Assembly (NCBI RefSeq): GCF_005117025.1
Contig: NZ_SWCO01000010.1
Coordinates: 157,081-221,080, forward strand
From: Alteromonas portus
GTDB taxonomy: Bacteria; Pseudomonadota; Gammaproteobacteria; Enterobacterales; Alteromonadaceae
DNA length: 64,000 bases
Direction: 5' to 3'
Under the pieces are notes generated by a model. It made no database searches, was not told the DNA's origin, and saw only the letters and a program-made list of their open reading frames with translations. Numbering within the stretch: the stretch's first letter is position 1; every line of letters starts with the position of its first letter. Below, in pieces: positions 35,129 to 44,343 of this stretch. The position numbers were made by a program, and so were the translations under genes.

Positions 35129-36052
35129 ATGCATAATCACTATGTAGGGCGTTTTGCTCCCTCTCCATCAGGCCAACTCCATTTCGGTTCGTTAGTTACC
35201 GCTGTTGCCAGCTACCTGGATGCTAAGAGCCATAGCGGAAAATGGCTGCTTCGCATGGAAGATATAGACGAGCCTCGCTGTATTAAAGGTGTCGATAAAG
35301 ACATACTCACCACGTTAGAAGCCCACGGCCTGCAATGGGACGGCGACGTCATCTATCAAAGCCAACAACATGCCCGCTATCAAGCGGTTCTCGATGACTT
35401 GCTTACACAAGAAAAAGCCTATTTTTGTACCTGCACACGTAAACAAATTAAGGCCATGGGCGGTGTTTATAACGGCCACTGTCGGACTGAGCCAGCGCAC
35501 TCAGCTACACAGGACTGTGCCGTTCGCTTAAAAGTAGATACGCAACTTGAAGCCTTTAATGACGTGCTTATGGGCAAAGTTATGCCCTTTAGTTCAAACG
35601 CTGATTTAATAGCCGAAGACGTGGTGCTGAAACGACGAGATGGCTTGTTTTCATATAACCTTGTGGTCATTTTAGATGACGTATTTCAACAGGTTAACCA
35701 TGTTATTAGAGGCTGCGATTTAATTGACGTGACGCCATTACAGAGCGCAGTATACCGCACGCTGGGTTACACTCCCCCTGAATACGGTCACGTGCCGGTA
35801 GCGGCTGTGGCACCTGGCAGAAAACTAAGTAAACAAAACCGTGCAGCGCCGGTTAAAAACGAAATAGCGCTTTGCAATATTGTGCGTGTGATGCACTTTT
35901 TGGGTTTTTCCTTTCCAAGTGCGTCAGAATTTGATGATATTGATTCAGCGCTTAAGACGGCTATTTCAATGTGGGATAGGAAAAAAGTAGTGAAAACACC
36001 CGAAATTATTGTTCCACAGCATGAATCCACTTATTATAGCGAACCTTTATAG
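35129..36052 (+). CDS. gluQ: GluQ, glutamyl-Q tRNA(Asp) synthetase
   Basis: A 307-residue truncated GluRS-like enzyme that attaches glutamate to queuosine in the tRNA(Asp) anticodon. It has the HIGH-type motif APSPSGQLHFGSL, zinc ligands in CTCTRKQ and YNGHC, and the KMSKS-type KLSKQN, but no anticodon-binding domain, which sets it apart from GluRS. Placed after dksA as in E. coli. Confidence 0.97.
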   Translation: MHNHYVGRFAPSPSGQLHFGSLVTAVASYLDAKSHSGKWLLRMEDIDEPRCIKGVDKDILTTLEAHGLQWDGDVIYQSQQHARYQAVLDDLLTQEKAYFCTCTRKQIKAMGGVYNGHCRTEPAHSATQDCAVRLKVDTQLEAFNDVLMGKVMPFSSNADLIAEDVVLKRRDGLFSYNLVVILDDVFQQVNHVIRGCDLIDVTPLQSAVYRTLGYTPPEYGHVPVAAVAPGRKLSKQNRAAPVKNEIALCNIVRVMHFLGFSFPSASEFDDIDSALKTAISMWDRKKVVKTPEIIVPQHESTYYSEPL

Positions 36053-36072
36053 TCTGCGGAGATACCATCATC

Positions 36073-37470
36073 ATTCATCGTGTTTTTAAATCTGTTAAGC
36101 GCGCTTTTTCAAAAGAGAGTTCGTCTCCTAACGCTTTGAAGCCAAGGACTATGACCCGTGGAGAACACGGTATATCTCGCGAAGACGTAAGCGCAAATGC
36201 ATTGAAAGTAATGTATCGCCTTAATGGAGCTGGCTTCGAATCCTATTTGGTAGGGGGCTGTGTACGCGACATTTTGATGGGTCACGAACCAAAAGATTTC
36301 GATGTGGTGACGAACGCCACACCTGAACAGATTAAAGGCTTGTTCAGAAATTGCCGCCTTATAGGCAGGCGCTTTCGCTTAGCCCATATTGTATTTGGCC
36401 GCGAAATCATTGAAGTAGCCACGTTCCGCGGGCATCACCAAGAGTCAGACGAAGACGAAAACCTTCCTAAAGGCAAAGCGGTTGCAAAGCGTGATGCTCA
36501 CGGACAATTAGTTCGCGACAACGTATTTGGCACCATTGAAGAAGATGCTGAGCGCCGTGATTTTACCTTTAACGCCATGTATTACAGTGTGGCCGACTTT
36601 ACGGTAAAAGACTTCGCGAATGGCTTAGCCGCTATAGAAAAACGAGAAGTTGAGCTTATTGGCGACCCGGAAACACGCTACCGTGAAGATCCAGTACGCA
36701 TGCTGCGTGCAGTGCGCTTTGCCGTTAAGCTTGGCATGCGCATAGAAGCGAAAACCGCTGCGCCAATTAAATCTTTGGCCAACCTTTTACAGAACATTCC
36801 ACCTGCGCGCTTGTTTGAAGAAACCCTTAAACTGTTTTTGTCGGGTAAGGGTGAAGAAACTTTCTTAATGCTGCACGAATACGGCTTAATAGAGCCATTA
36901 TTCCCTCAGCTAACGCCGTTTTTAAAAGATGAAAACAGCCGAGAAATGCAGTTTGTACGTCGCGTACTTTCTAATACCGATGAGCGTATTAATAACGATC
37001 AGCGTGTGACACCAGCGTTCCTCTACGCCGCGCTACTGTGGTACCCGGTTGAAGAGCAGTCACAACGCTTACAAAGCGAGTCTGGCTTAAACGCTCACGA
37101 TGCATTTAATATTGCATCAGGCGAGGTAATCGCACGTCAGACGCAGCGTATTATGATCCCGAAACGCTTTTCTACCGTGGTACGAGACATCTGGATTTTA
37201 CAGCAGCGTCTACCAAAACGCTTTGGTCGTCGCGCCTTTCAATTACTTACGCACCCTAAATTTAGAGCTGGCTATGACTTTTTGCTTGCCCGTGGCCAAA
37301 TTGAAGGTGGCGATCTATTAGAGCTAGCTCAGTGGTGGACTCACTTCCAGCACGCTGACAACGGTAAGCAGAAAGGTATGCTTAACGCCCTTCGCAAAAG
37401 CGAAGGCGGCGCAAAAGGTGCCCCGCGTAAGCGCAAGCGTAAACCAGCGAAACGAGGTCCTGATGCATAA
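36073..37470 (+). CDS. pcnB: PcnB, poly(A) polymerase I (probable ATT start)
   Basis: Adds 3' poly(A) tails that promote RNA decay. Nucleotidyltransferase motifs GGCVRDILMG and DFDVVTNATPEQ, and RRDFTFNAMYY, are intact; a basic tail (RKRKRKPAKRG) ends the protein. No ATG, GTG or TTG with a ribosome site precedes the conserved part. The open frame contains ATC-ATC-ATT at 36067–36075 after GGAG (36058–36061), followed by IHRVFKSVKRAFSK, a basic start much like the E. coli protein, which begins at AUU. Choosing ATT gives 465 residues. The alternative TTG at 36136 would drop this segment. The exact codon of the three is uncertain. Confidence 0.93.
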   Translation: MHRVFKSVKRAFSKESSSPNALKPRTMTRGEHGISREDVSANALKVMYRLNGAGFESYLVGGCVRDILMGHEPKDFDVVTNATPEQIKGLFRNCRLIGRRFRLAHIVFGREIIEVATFRGHHQESDEDENLPKGKAVAKRDAHGQLVRDNVFGTIEEDAERRDFTFNAMYYSVADFTVKDFANGLAAIEKREVELIGDPETRYREDPVRMLRAVRFAVKLGMRIEAKTAAPIKSLANLLQNIPPARLFEETLKLFLSGKGEETFLMLHEYGLIEPLFPQLTPFLKDENSREMQFVRRVLSNTDERINNDQRVTPAFLYAALLWYPVEEQSQRLQSESGLNAHDAFNIASGEVIARQTQRIMIPKRFSTVVRDIWILQQRLPKRFGRRAFQLLTHPKFRAGYDFLLARGQIEGGDLLELAQWWTHFQHADNGKQKGMLNALRKSEGGAKGAPRKRKRKPAKRGPDA

Positions 37471-37960
37471 AGAGCATGTGTACATTGGTGTAGGTAGCAA
37501 CCTTGGCGATAGCCAAGGAAAAGCACAGCGCGCGTTTGATGCTATTCGCCAAATAGAAGACACCCGCGTACTTAAAACCTCTTCACTTTATTCTAGTAAA
37601 CCGATGGGGCCGCAAGACCAACCTGACTATATTAACGCGGTATGCTTAATAGAGACCTCGTTAAAGCCACACGGCTTATTGAAGCAGCTGCAACGCATTG
37701 AGCTGGAAGAAGGTCGCGAGCGCAAAGGTGAGCGCTGGGGACCGCGCACGTTGGATTTGGATATTTTGTTGTACGGCAGCGAAACCATCGACACCGCAGA
37801 CTTAATCATTCCCCATTACGGCATGGCAGAGCGTGAGTTCGTTATGGTGCCGTTGTTTGAAATTGCGCCCAATATGGTTATGCACGACGGCAAACCCATA
37901 TCAGCGTGGGTCGCTAACTGCTCCTTAGACGGACTTCGTCGTCTGCGCTCTTCCAATTAG
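37463..37960 (+). CDS. folK: FolK, pterin pyrophosphokinase
   Basis: Transfers pyrophosphate to 6-hydroxymethyl-dihydropterin in folate synthesis. It has 165 residues. Motifs: VYIGVGSNLGDSQGKAQ, YINAVCLIET, ERWGPRTLDLDILLYG (Mg/ATP site) and FVMVPLFEIAPN. The ATG at 37463 overlaps the end of pcnB by 8 bases and has GAGG 5 bases before it; a longer in-frame ORF upstream is ignored. Confidence 0.97.
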   Translation: MHKEHVYIGVGSNLGDSQGKAQRAFDAIRQIEDTRVLKTSSLYSSKPMGPQDQPDYINAVCLIETSLKPHGLLKQLQRIELEEGRERKGERWGPRTLDLDILLYGSETIDTADLIIPHYGMAEREFVMVPLFEIAPNMVMHDGKPISAWVANCSLDGLRRLRSSN

Positions 37961-38017
37961 CGGCAAAATCCGTATAGTTCGCCACACGATATCAACAATA
38001 TCAATCTGAGACATGTC

Positions 38018-38812
38018 ATGAAGAAAGTAACTGTATCGGGCTTGCTTAAGAAAAAGCAGGCCGGGGAAAAGATCACCTCTTTAACCGCTTACGACGCCAG
38101 CTTCGCCAAAATGTTCGACGAACAAGGCGTTGACGCCCTTCTTATTGGCGACTCTTTAGGCATGGTTCTTCAAGGTGAAGACGACACCCTACCGGTAACC
38201 ATCGATGACATAGCCTACCACACGAAAAGTGTGCGTCGCGGCACTGAACGCGCCTTCGTGTTGGCCGATATGCCGTTTATGTCTTATGCCACACCGGAGC
38301 AAACCTACGCCAATGCAGCAAAACTCATGGCTGCAGGTGCAAGCATGGTTAAGATGGAAGGCGGAAGCTGGTTATGCGACACCATAAAAGGCTTGAACCT
38401 GCGCGGCGTACCTGTGTGTGGCCATTTAGGCTTAACGCCTCAGTCAGTGCACGTATTCGGTGGGTTTAAAGTGCAAGGCCGCGAAGCGAGCCAAGCTGAA
38501 AAACTGTTAAGTGAAGCGAAAGCGCTGGAAGAAGCGGGTATTCAGTTATTGGTGCTTGAGTGCGTGCCTTCATCGCTAGGCAAAGCGGTTAGCGAAGCGC
38601 TAACCATACCGGTAATCGGTATTGGAGCAGGCAAAGATACCGACGGTCAAATTTTGGTGATGCACGACATGTTCGGCATCAGCGCGAACTACATGCCGAA
38701 GTTTTCAAAGAACTACCTAGTGGAAACTGGCGATATGCGCAAAGCCGTATCAAAATATATTGAAGATGTGCAAAGCGGTGCGTTTCCATCGGCAGAGCAT
38801 AGCTTCGAGTAA
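38018..38812 (+). CDS. panB: PanB, ketopantoate hydroxymethyltransferase
   Basis: First committed step of pantothenate synthesis: adds a hydroxymethyl group to 2-ketoisovalerate. It has 264 residues, full length. Seen: [32 protein letters not shown] (Mg ligand), [22 protein letters not shown] and ECVPSSLG with the catalytic Glu. It is followed 11 bases later by panC. Confidence 0.98.
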   Translation: MKKVTVSGLLKKKQAGEKITSLTAYDASFAKMFDEQGVDALLIGDSLGMVLQGEDDTLPVTIDDIAYHTKSVRRGTERAFVLADMPFMSYATPEQTYANAAKLMAAGASMVKMEGGSWLCDTIKGLNLRGVPVCGHLGLTPQSVHVFGGFKVQGREASQAEKLLSEAKALEEAGIQLLVLECVPSSLGKAVSEALTIPVIGIGAGKDTDGQILVMHDMFGISANYMPKFSKNYLVETGDMRKAVSKYIEDVQSGAFPSAEHSFE

Positions 38813-38823
38813 CGAGGTAAATT

Positions 38824-39675
38824 ATGAAGGTGATTGATAGTATTTCGGCATTGCGCGACACCGTAAATACGTGGCGACGTAATGGTGAAACCGTGGGTTT
38901 TGTACCGACTATGGGCAACCTGCACGATGGTCATCTTAAACTAGTAAAAAAAGCGAAAGCGCACAACGACAAAGTGGTAGTTAGCATTTTTGTTAACCCC
39001 ATGCAGTTTGGTGCGAATGAAGATTTAGACGCTTATCCACGTACCATTGAAGAAGACAAAGCTAAGCTTATTTCTGTGGGTGCAGATGCCGTGTTTCTTC
39101 CTAGCGTTGCAGAAATGTATCCAGCAGGTCTGGATGCGCAGACATTCGTTGAAGTACCCGGTATTTCCGACTCTCATTGTGGGGCAAGTCGTCCAGGCCA
39201 TTTTCGCGGTGTCGCTACCGTAGTCACCAAGCTTTTCAACATGGTACAGCCAGACGATGCGTTTTTTGGTGAAAAAGACTTCCAACAGCTACAAGTTATT
39301 CGCGCTTTGGCTCGCGATTTATCAATGGCAGTGAAAGTTCACGGGGTGCCTACTGAGCGCGAAACGTCAGGCCTGGCAATGAGCTCTAGAAATGGCTACC
39401 TGACAGACGCAGAAAAAGCGACGGCGAGTGCTATTTTTGCAGAAATGCAGCGCTTAAAAGCGGGTATAGAAAGTGGTAACACCAACTTTGTTGAGCTTGA
39501 AAACATTATGGTCAGTAACCTTGAAGCGAAAGGCTTTAAGAAGGACTACTGTCAGGTAGTTAACGCCGCCACCTTTGAACCGGCTAGCGACAGCGACAAA
39601 GAATTAGTTCTGCTTGTTGCTATGTTTATGGGCAAGACGCGCTTAATTGATAATATGCAAATTACGCGAGATTAA
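38824..39675 (+). CDS. panC: PanC, pantothenate synthetase
   Basis: Joins pantoate and beta-alanine using ATP. It has 283 residues. ATP-binding FVPTMGNLHDGHLKLV (HIGH-type), FVNPMQFGANEDLDAYPR, FHFRGVAT-like GHFRGVATVVTKLFN and FFGEKDFQQL are present, with the KMSKS-type AMSSRNGYL. In operon with panB; a strong bidirectional terminator separates it from panP, which supplies its substrate. Confidence 0.98.
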   Translation: MKVIDSISALRDTVNTWRRNGETVGFVPTMGNLHDGHLKLVKKAKAHNDKVVVSIFVNPMQFGANEDLDAYPRTIEEDKAKLISVGADAVFLPSVAEMYPAGLDAQTFVEVPGISDSHCGASRPGHFRGVATVVTKLFNMVQPDDAFFGEKDFQQLQVIRALARDLSMAVKVHGVPTERETSGLAMSSRNGYLTDAEKATASAIFAEMQRLKAGIESGNTNFVELENIMVSNLEAKGFKKDYCQVVNAATFEPASDSDKELVLLVAMFMGKTRLIDNMQITRD

Positions 39676-39680
39676 GCGTA

Positions 39681-39700
39681 ATACCAATCCTTGTGGATAA
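39681..39700 (+). repeat. Dispersed 20-base motif, copy 4 (variant)
   Basis: ATACCAATCCTTGTGGATAA shares the ends ATACC and GATAA and the spacing of the other copies. It lies just after panC. Confidence 0.45.
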
Positions 39701-39716
39701 TTTCGAACTACAAAAG

Positions 39717-39768
39717 AAAACGCCCGATGCAATGCTCCTAAACAGAGCCTGTATCGGGCGTTTTTTTG
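39717..39768. terminator. Bidirectional terminator between panC and panP
   Basis: CGCCCGAT (39721–39728) pairs with ATCGGGCG (39753–39760), with GCTC/GAGC inside; A's on the left and seven T's on the right. Confidence 0.88.
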
Positions 39769-39804
39769 TGTGTTGCTGTTAACGTCAGCTTTTAGAGTCC
39801 GCTG

Positions 39805-41439
39805 TTAAGACGCAACGGTTTCTGTTTCGCGAACAAAATCCATTAGCTCTTTCCATGCCTGCGTCTCTTTCGCAATTAAGTGTTGCTCAGCCAAAATTGC
39901 TGCCAGGTCGTTATGGCTAGTCAGCGGATTCGCTAACACTACGCGAAATACAGTAATACACTGGGAAGGGTAATCAGGAGCTTCTAGGCGAGTACGAGAC
40001 ACAAAAGACTTACCTGCCTCACGCTGCTGCTTTTGTACCGCAACAACAAGGGCATCAATTTTCTCATTAATGGCATTGCGGGTTTTAGCATTCACATGCT
40101 TCAGCTTTTCCTGCACCTCAGCGGGACAAACGCGATAGGTCAACAGTGATAGAATGGGTGTGGTCGTCAATTCAAAGTCTTGGGCTTTATCAATCATCTG
40201 CGCAAAGTCTTTGGCTTTATCAATGCTGCGATCAATAAGCAGTTCATACCCTTTTCGACCGAATATATGCAGCGCCGAATACACCATCATGGCCATACCG
40301 TTACGAGAGCCTTCCAGCGTGGTAGCACCTAAATCTTTAGAGCCCGCACGCAGTATATACTGGGCGTGATGCCTTACCGCATTGGCATTTTGTGGGTCTT
40401 TGAAAAGCGCCATACCCGCGCCCATGGGCACATACATTTGTTTGTGTGCATCAATGGTGACAGAGTCAGCTCGCTCAATACCTTTTAGTCTGTCGCGATA
40501 ACGCGCTGAGAATAGCGTTGCGCCGCCCCAAGCTGCATCCACATGGAACCAGCACCCCAACTCTTCGGCTACGTCAGCAAGCTCGTCTAGCGGGTCTACG
40601 TGCCCTGTTTCGGTGGTGCCGCCCACGCCAACGATAGCAAGAAGCTTATTGCCTTCCTCTTGATAGCGTTTACCAATGCGAAGGGCTTTCGCTGGGTCGA
40701 GGGTTTGTTTCGGTGCAGGCACAGTTAACAGTTGCTCGCGACCTAATCCCAATACATCCACAGCCTTTGAAAGCGAGTAATGGCCGCGCTTGCTACACAT
40801 CACCCCTAAATTATTAATGCCGTAGTGGCGATAGGCAGCAGCAAGACCGGCTTTAGCCACGCCAGAAAACCCTTTTTGTGGACCAAGTAGTTTATTGCGA
40901 GCCACCCATAACGCGGTAATATTGGCAATGGTACCACCAGAGCAAAATGCCCCTAATGAATGGGCCGCACTGTGTAGATGATTGTCATAAAACCCCTGAG
41001 GCTGGTCGTACACAAGGTTGTGCATCATTCCCAGTACTTGACGTTCTAGTGGCGTGAAAGCTTTAGATGTTTCAATCTTAACCAGGTTTTGATTAAGGCC
41101 TACCATCAACTTAGAAAGCGGCAGGTGAAAATAAGGCAGCGCAGAGGTCATGTGACCGATAAACGTTGGCGAGTAAGTATTTACAGAGTGCGCAACGAGC
41201 TTATCGAGCAAGCTTTCAGCATGAGTAGAAACAAACTCAGGTGACTCAGGCACTTTGGAGTCTGAAAAGTCTTTTTCAATTTCTTCTAACGACGTCTTCT
41301 TTGTCACAACATGCTGCGACAAAAAATCTAAGATATTGTCAGATAAATGCTGCTCTATTTGAGCCAGCTTTGAGTCTTTGTGTTCAGGTTTGGTAAAGAC
41401 CCTAAACAGGTGCTCTAAACTAACTTGCGCTTCACCCAC
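39805..41439 (-). CDS. panP: PanP, PLP-dependent aspartate 1-decarboxylase
   Basis: A 544-residue group II decarboxylase that forms beta-alanine for pantothenate. The PLP lysine lies in DAHKQMYVPMGAG. Other family parts are FCSGGTIANITALWVARN, VGVGGTTETGHVDPLDEL and FHVDAAWGGATLF. PanP was described in Vibrio as a replacement for the pyruvoyl enzyme PanD. Lying tail to tail with panBC supports this role over glutamate decarboxylase. No panD is in view. Confidence 0.93.
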   Translation of the reverse strand: MGEAQVSLEHLFRVFTKPEHKDSKLAQIEQHLSDNILDFLSQHVVTKKTSLEEIEKDFSDSKVPESPEFVSTHAESLLDKLVAHSVNTYSPTFIGHMTSALPYFHLPLSKLMVGLNQNLVKIETSKAFTPLERQVLGMMHNLVYDQPQGFYDNHLHSAAHSLGAFCSGGTIANITALWVARNKLLGPQKGFSGVAKAGLAAAYRHYGINNLGVMCSKRGHYSLSKAVDVLGLGREQLLTVPAPKQTLDPAKALRIGKRYQEEGNKLLAIVGVGGTTETGHVDPLDELADVAEELGCWFHVDAAWGGATLFSARYRDRLKGIERADSVTIDAHKQMYVPMGAGMALFKDPQNANAVRHHAQYILRAGSKDLGATTLEGSRNGMAMMVYSALHIFGRKGYELLIDRSIDKAKDFAQMIDKAQDFELTTTPILSLLTYRVCPAEVQEKLKHVNAKTRNAINEKIDALVVAVQKQQREAGKSFVSRTRLEAPDYPSQCITVFRVVLANPLTSHNDLAAILAEQHLIAKETQAWKELMDFVRETETVAS

Positions 41440-42012
41440 TCAACACACCTCATACTTAAAACAATCACACATTTCGCTTACGTTTATTGGGCGAAATCAA
41501 CAGGCGGTTTAGTAGGACACCGGCCTGACACTTACTTTTCCTTTTAGCCAATTAGCATGCAACACATCTATCTTACGATATTGAGTGGGGCTGTTTGACC
41601 GATATACCTAATATTAGTTAACGATATATCGGCAGGGCTATTGCGCGTTGACGCGGTCCATTCGTTGCCAAACCTGAAAACTTATCACAATACTTTCAGG
41701 GTGTCGCACTTTACATCAGATTGTAATGCTCGCCAAGAGGCAGAAACAGCCAATTCAGTGACTTGTGCAAAACATTCAGACTAGTTAGTCAATTTTTAAG
41801 AATAATGGGGTTATGCAAAAAGCCTATTTACTCTGTGTCACAAGCATTAACACCAAACCATACTTCTTTTGAATTAGTACCGCAAAATTTTGCACTCTCA
41901 ACTATATTTAATTTATGAATAGTGTCGATGTGTCCCCTTCTATACCTATCAAGTGTAGGTGCAGAAAGCGTTTCGGTCACTATTAGATACACAATTGCAA
42001 GGAGGTCGGTTT
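41440..42012. other. Intergenic region between panP and the EAL gene
   Basis: 573 bases between divergent genes. Main feature is the nested inverted repeat at 41599–41632. The right part holds an AAGGAGGT ribosome site (41999–42006) for the gene at 42013. No gene or tRNA found. Confidence 0.5.
41599..41632. promoter_or_regulatory. Nested inverted repeat upstream of panP
   Basis: CCGATATA (41599–41606) and TATATCGG (41625–41632) enclose a second perfect palindrome CTAATATTAG (41608–41617). It lies 160 bases from the panP start. It may be an operator; no known consensus fits. Confidence 0.45.
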
Positions 42013-42744
42013 ATGCCCATACGCGAAATATCCGAGGATTTCTCCATAGAAGATATTGTTCCGTACTTTCAACCCATTGTAGATTTAAACAGTCACGGTG
42101 TATGGCGGTACGAGTGCTTGGCGCGTCTTATTACTCGAGGGGATAAAACTTTTCTTCCCAGCGAGTTTCTTTATCTTATTGAGCGAGAGCAGCATGTAAA
42201 CACGCTTGCGGCGAGTATGTTTGTGCAATGTGCCAGTTACTTTCACGATGTAAATATCCCTTGGAATATCAATGTTACTGCTAAAGATTTGTATAACCAG
42301 GAGTTGACTAATACGCTCATCACCCACTTAGCAAGTTACCCTACCCCCGAGCGAGTAAGCATTGAAGTCAGCGCATCTACTGCTTTGTCTAACCCCAAAA
42401 ACCTTACTGCGTTTATTGAAAAAAGTATGCACGCTGGCCTTGGCGTATTCATTGACAACGTTGGCTCTTGCCCTGGAAACATACGTGCGTTGATGAACCT
42501 ACCAGTTCGCGGAATAAAGCTGGCCGGCGGGTTAATTAAACACTACGACGAGCAAGAAGCAGTGAGAGAATATGTAGATTATTTGCTTTCGCTGTGTGAA
42601 CGCCACGGTGTAAGCACAATTGCAGAACATGTTGAAGATGAGGCGCATTTAGAACGCGTAAAACGCCTGCCCATTCGTTACGCACAGGGGTATGTGTTTA
42701 GCCCGCCCATGGCGAATGTGCGACCTGCCACGGCACGCCATTAA
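42013..42744 (+). CDS. Stand-alone EAL-domain protein, probably degenerate
   Basis: A 243-residue protein consisting of one EAL domain. Kept are Glu in YECLARL, Asn in INVTA, the first Glu in IEVSAS, Lys in GIKLAG, Glu in IAEHVE and Gln in AQGY. Lost are the second Glu of the ELTE motif (Ala here), the second Asp of DDFG (Asn in IDNVG) and the Asp of KxD (Ala). These changes hit metal binding and loop 6, so phosphodiesterase activity is doubtful; a cyclic di-GMP-binding or protein-interaction role is more likely. The ATG at 42013 follows AAGGAGGT by 6 bases and is preferred to 41959. Confidence 0.85.
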   Translation: MPIREISEDFSIEDIVPYFQPIVDLNSHGVWRYECLARLITRGDKTFLPSEFLYLIEREQHVNTLAASMFVQCASYFHDVNIPWNINVTAKDLYNQELTNTLITHLASYPTPERVSIEVSASTALSNPKNLTAFIEKSMHAGLGVFIDNVGSCPGNIRALMNLPVRGIKLAGGLIKHYDEQEAVREYVDYLLSLCERHGVSTIAEHVEDEAHLERVKRLPIRYAQGYVFSPPMANVRPATARH

Positions 42745-42775
42745 TGGGCTAACTACAATGAGTTCAAAAGATACG

Positions 42776-42799
42776 GAGCGAGATCTTTATCTCGCCCCG
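42776..42799. terminator. Hairpin between convergent genes
   Basis: GCGAGAT-cttt-ATCTCGC (about 42779–42796). No long T-run, so a weak terminator at best. A perfect palindrome AGAAAGCT-C-AGCTTTCT overlaps the next gene's end (42833–42849). Confidence 0.5.
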
Positions 42800-42839
42800 C
42801 TATTATCAATTTCCTGCAGTCCTTGGTGTTATAGAAAGC

Positions 42840-43508
42840 TCAGCTTTCTTCACTACGGCAGTTAAGCTGCCAGCACGATTGACCACTCCCTCGGTACTTT
42901 CGCTCAAACGGCGTCATGTGATCATCGCCGGTGACTTCAGATAAATCTGACACCATGCCGTAATGTTTAGCCGCTTGTGCAAATTCCATTAGATAAATAA
43001 GCCAGTTACTACGCACCTCAATATTGGGGGTGATGGCCATCAGGTCTACCATGGCTGCACTACCATGCCAGCGCTTTTGAACTTGGGTCTTTTTAGGGTA
43101 CGGATTGGGATACAGCAAAAAGTGCTGAGTCACGTTCCAATTAGACTGCTTTACTAAGCGCCAAAAGTCGTTCACATCGGCACGAATAACCCGATAGTTG
43201 TCTTGCTGTGCACTGTAATGATCATGTTTATCCACCCGCAGCGCCGACTTATCGACACCGATAACGCGCGCATTAGGGTTTGCTCTTGCAATATTCGCCG
43301 TACTTTCGCCAACGCCGCAGCATGAATCTAAAATGATCTCGCCGCTAAAGCCATCAAGCCACGCGCTGACATCATCAAACGCGGCTTGTGTATGGTCGCT
43401 AATAGGTCGCTTATTTTCACTCGCTTGGTACTTTTTCACTAAGTCGTCTAACTTATCGTGAATACCTACCTGTGATGTTGTGATTTCTCTAGAATTACCG
43501 CTGGCCAT
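42840..43508 (-). CDS. TrmB-like SAM-dependent methyltransferase
   Basis: A 222-residue protein resembling tRNA guanine-46 N7 methyltransferase: SAM site ILDSCCGVGESTANIA, VIGVDKS, and the TrmB-type LLYPNPYPKKTQVQKRWHG (TrmB: PDPWPKKRHHKRR). The terminal TrmB motif TD...E is weak (SNWLIYLMEF). Some proteobacteria carry such a paralogue in addition to true TrmB, which is not in this window. Its start overlaps the permease stop by one base (TAATG), so it is translationally coupled to an ABC exporter, an odd partner. Substrate unclear. Confidence 0.75.
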   Translation of the reverse strand: MASGNSREITTSQVGIHDKLDDLVKKYQASENKRPISDHTQAAFDDVSAWLDGFSGEIILDSCCGVGESTANIARANPNARVIGVDKSALRVDKHDHYSAQQDNYRVIRADVNDFWRLVKQSNWNVTQHFLLYPNPYPKKTQVQKRWHGSAAMVDLMAITPNIEVRSNWLIYLMEFAQAAKHYGMVSDLSEVTGDDHMTPFERKYRGSGQSCWQLNCRSEES

Positions 43509-44323
43509 TAGCTACGAATACCTTTACCGGTTTTAAGCAAATAGTAGGCAACACTGAATAGCAGCGCGTTAAAGCCTACTAATAAAGTAAGCGATAAGGT
43601 TACGTTTACGTCAGAGACCCCCAAGAAGCCATAACGAAACCCGTTAACCATATACACAACAGGGTTTGCTTTACTTACCCATTGCCAAAATTCAGGCAGT
43701 AGCGATAAGGAATAAAACACGCCACCTAAGTAAGTTAACGGTGTTAATACAAACGTTGGCACCACGCTAATATCATCAAAGGTTTTCGCAAATACCGCAT
43801 TGATCAAGCCTGCAGTTGCAAACAGGGTAGAAGTTAGTAACAACGTTAGCGCAATAATACCCAAGTTATGTATTTGTACATCAACGAAAAACAGCGACAC
43901 CAAGGTAACGATAATACCTATAAGTATGGCGCGGGCCACGCCGCCGCCCACATACCCAAGAATGATGACCGAAGTGGGTACTGGTGATACCAACAGCTCT
44001 TCAATGTTGCGCTGAAACTTAGCACTAAAAAATGAAGAAGACACGTTGGCGTAGGAGTTTGTGATCACCGACATCATAATAAGGCCGGGCACAATAAACT
44101 CCATGTAAGTAAAGCCGCCCATTTCGCCAATTCGGTTGCCGATGAGGCTACCGAATATGACGAAGTACAAACTCATTGTAATAGCCGGCGGCACAAGGGT
44201 TTGTACCCATATGCGCAAAAAGCGCGTGCATTCTTTTATCCAAATAGTGGTTAGCGCCACATAGTTTTGCTTAAACCAACCCACATTTTCTTCTGTGTTC
44301 ATTTGTGTACTTTCAGTTTTCAT
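43508..44323 (-). CDS. ABC-2 type permease (YadH-like)
   Basis: The membrane subunit of an ABC exporter, about 271 residues with six hydrophobic helices (for example LVPPAITMSLYFVIFGSLI and LGIIALTLLLTSTLFATAGL) and the ABC-2 signature PLTYLGGVFYSLSLLPEFWQ. The ATG at 44323 is chosen because AGGTGA lies just before it; a GTG at 44332 overlaps that site. It follows the ATPase by about 20 bases. E. coli yadGH also lies near panBC, which supports the name. Confidence 0.9.
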   Translation of the reverse strand: MKTESTQMNTEENVGWFKQNYVALTTIWIKECTRFLRIWVQTLVPPAITMSLYFVIFGSLIGNRIGEMGGFTYMEFIVPGLIMMSVITNSYANVSSSFFSAKFQRNIEELLVSPVPTSVIILGYVGGGVARAILIGIIVTLVSLFFVDVQIHNLGIIALTLLLTSTLFATAGLINAVFAKTFDDISVVPTFVLTPLTYLGGVFYSLSLLPEFWQWVSKANPVVYMVNGFRYGFLGVSDVNVTLSLTLLVGFNALLFSVAYYLLKTGKGIRS

Positions 44324-44343
44324 GTTCTTCACCTGCTATGGGT

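Noticed and set aside
36136..36138. TTG as the pcnB start
   Set aside because: No ribosome site, and it removes a basic N-terminal segment that matches the E. coli protein.
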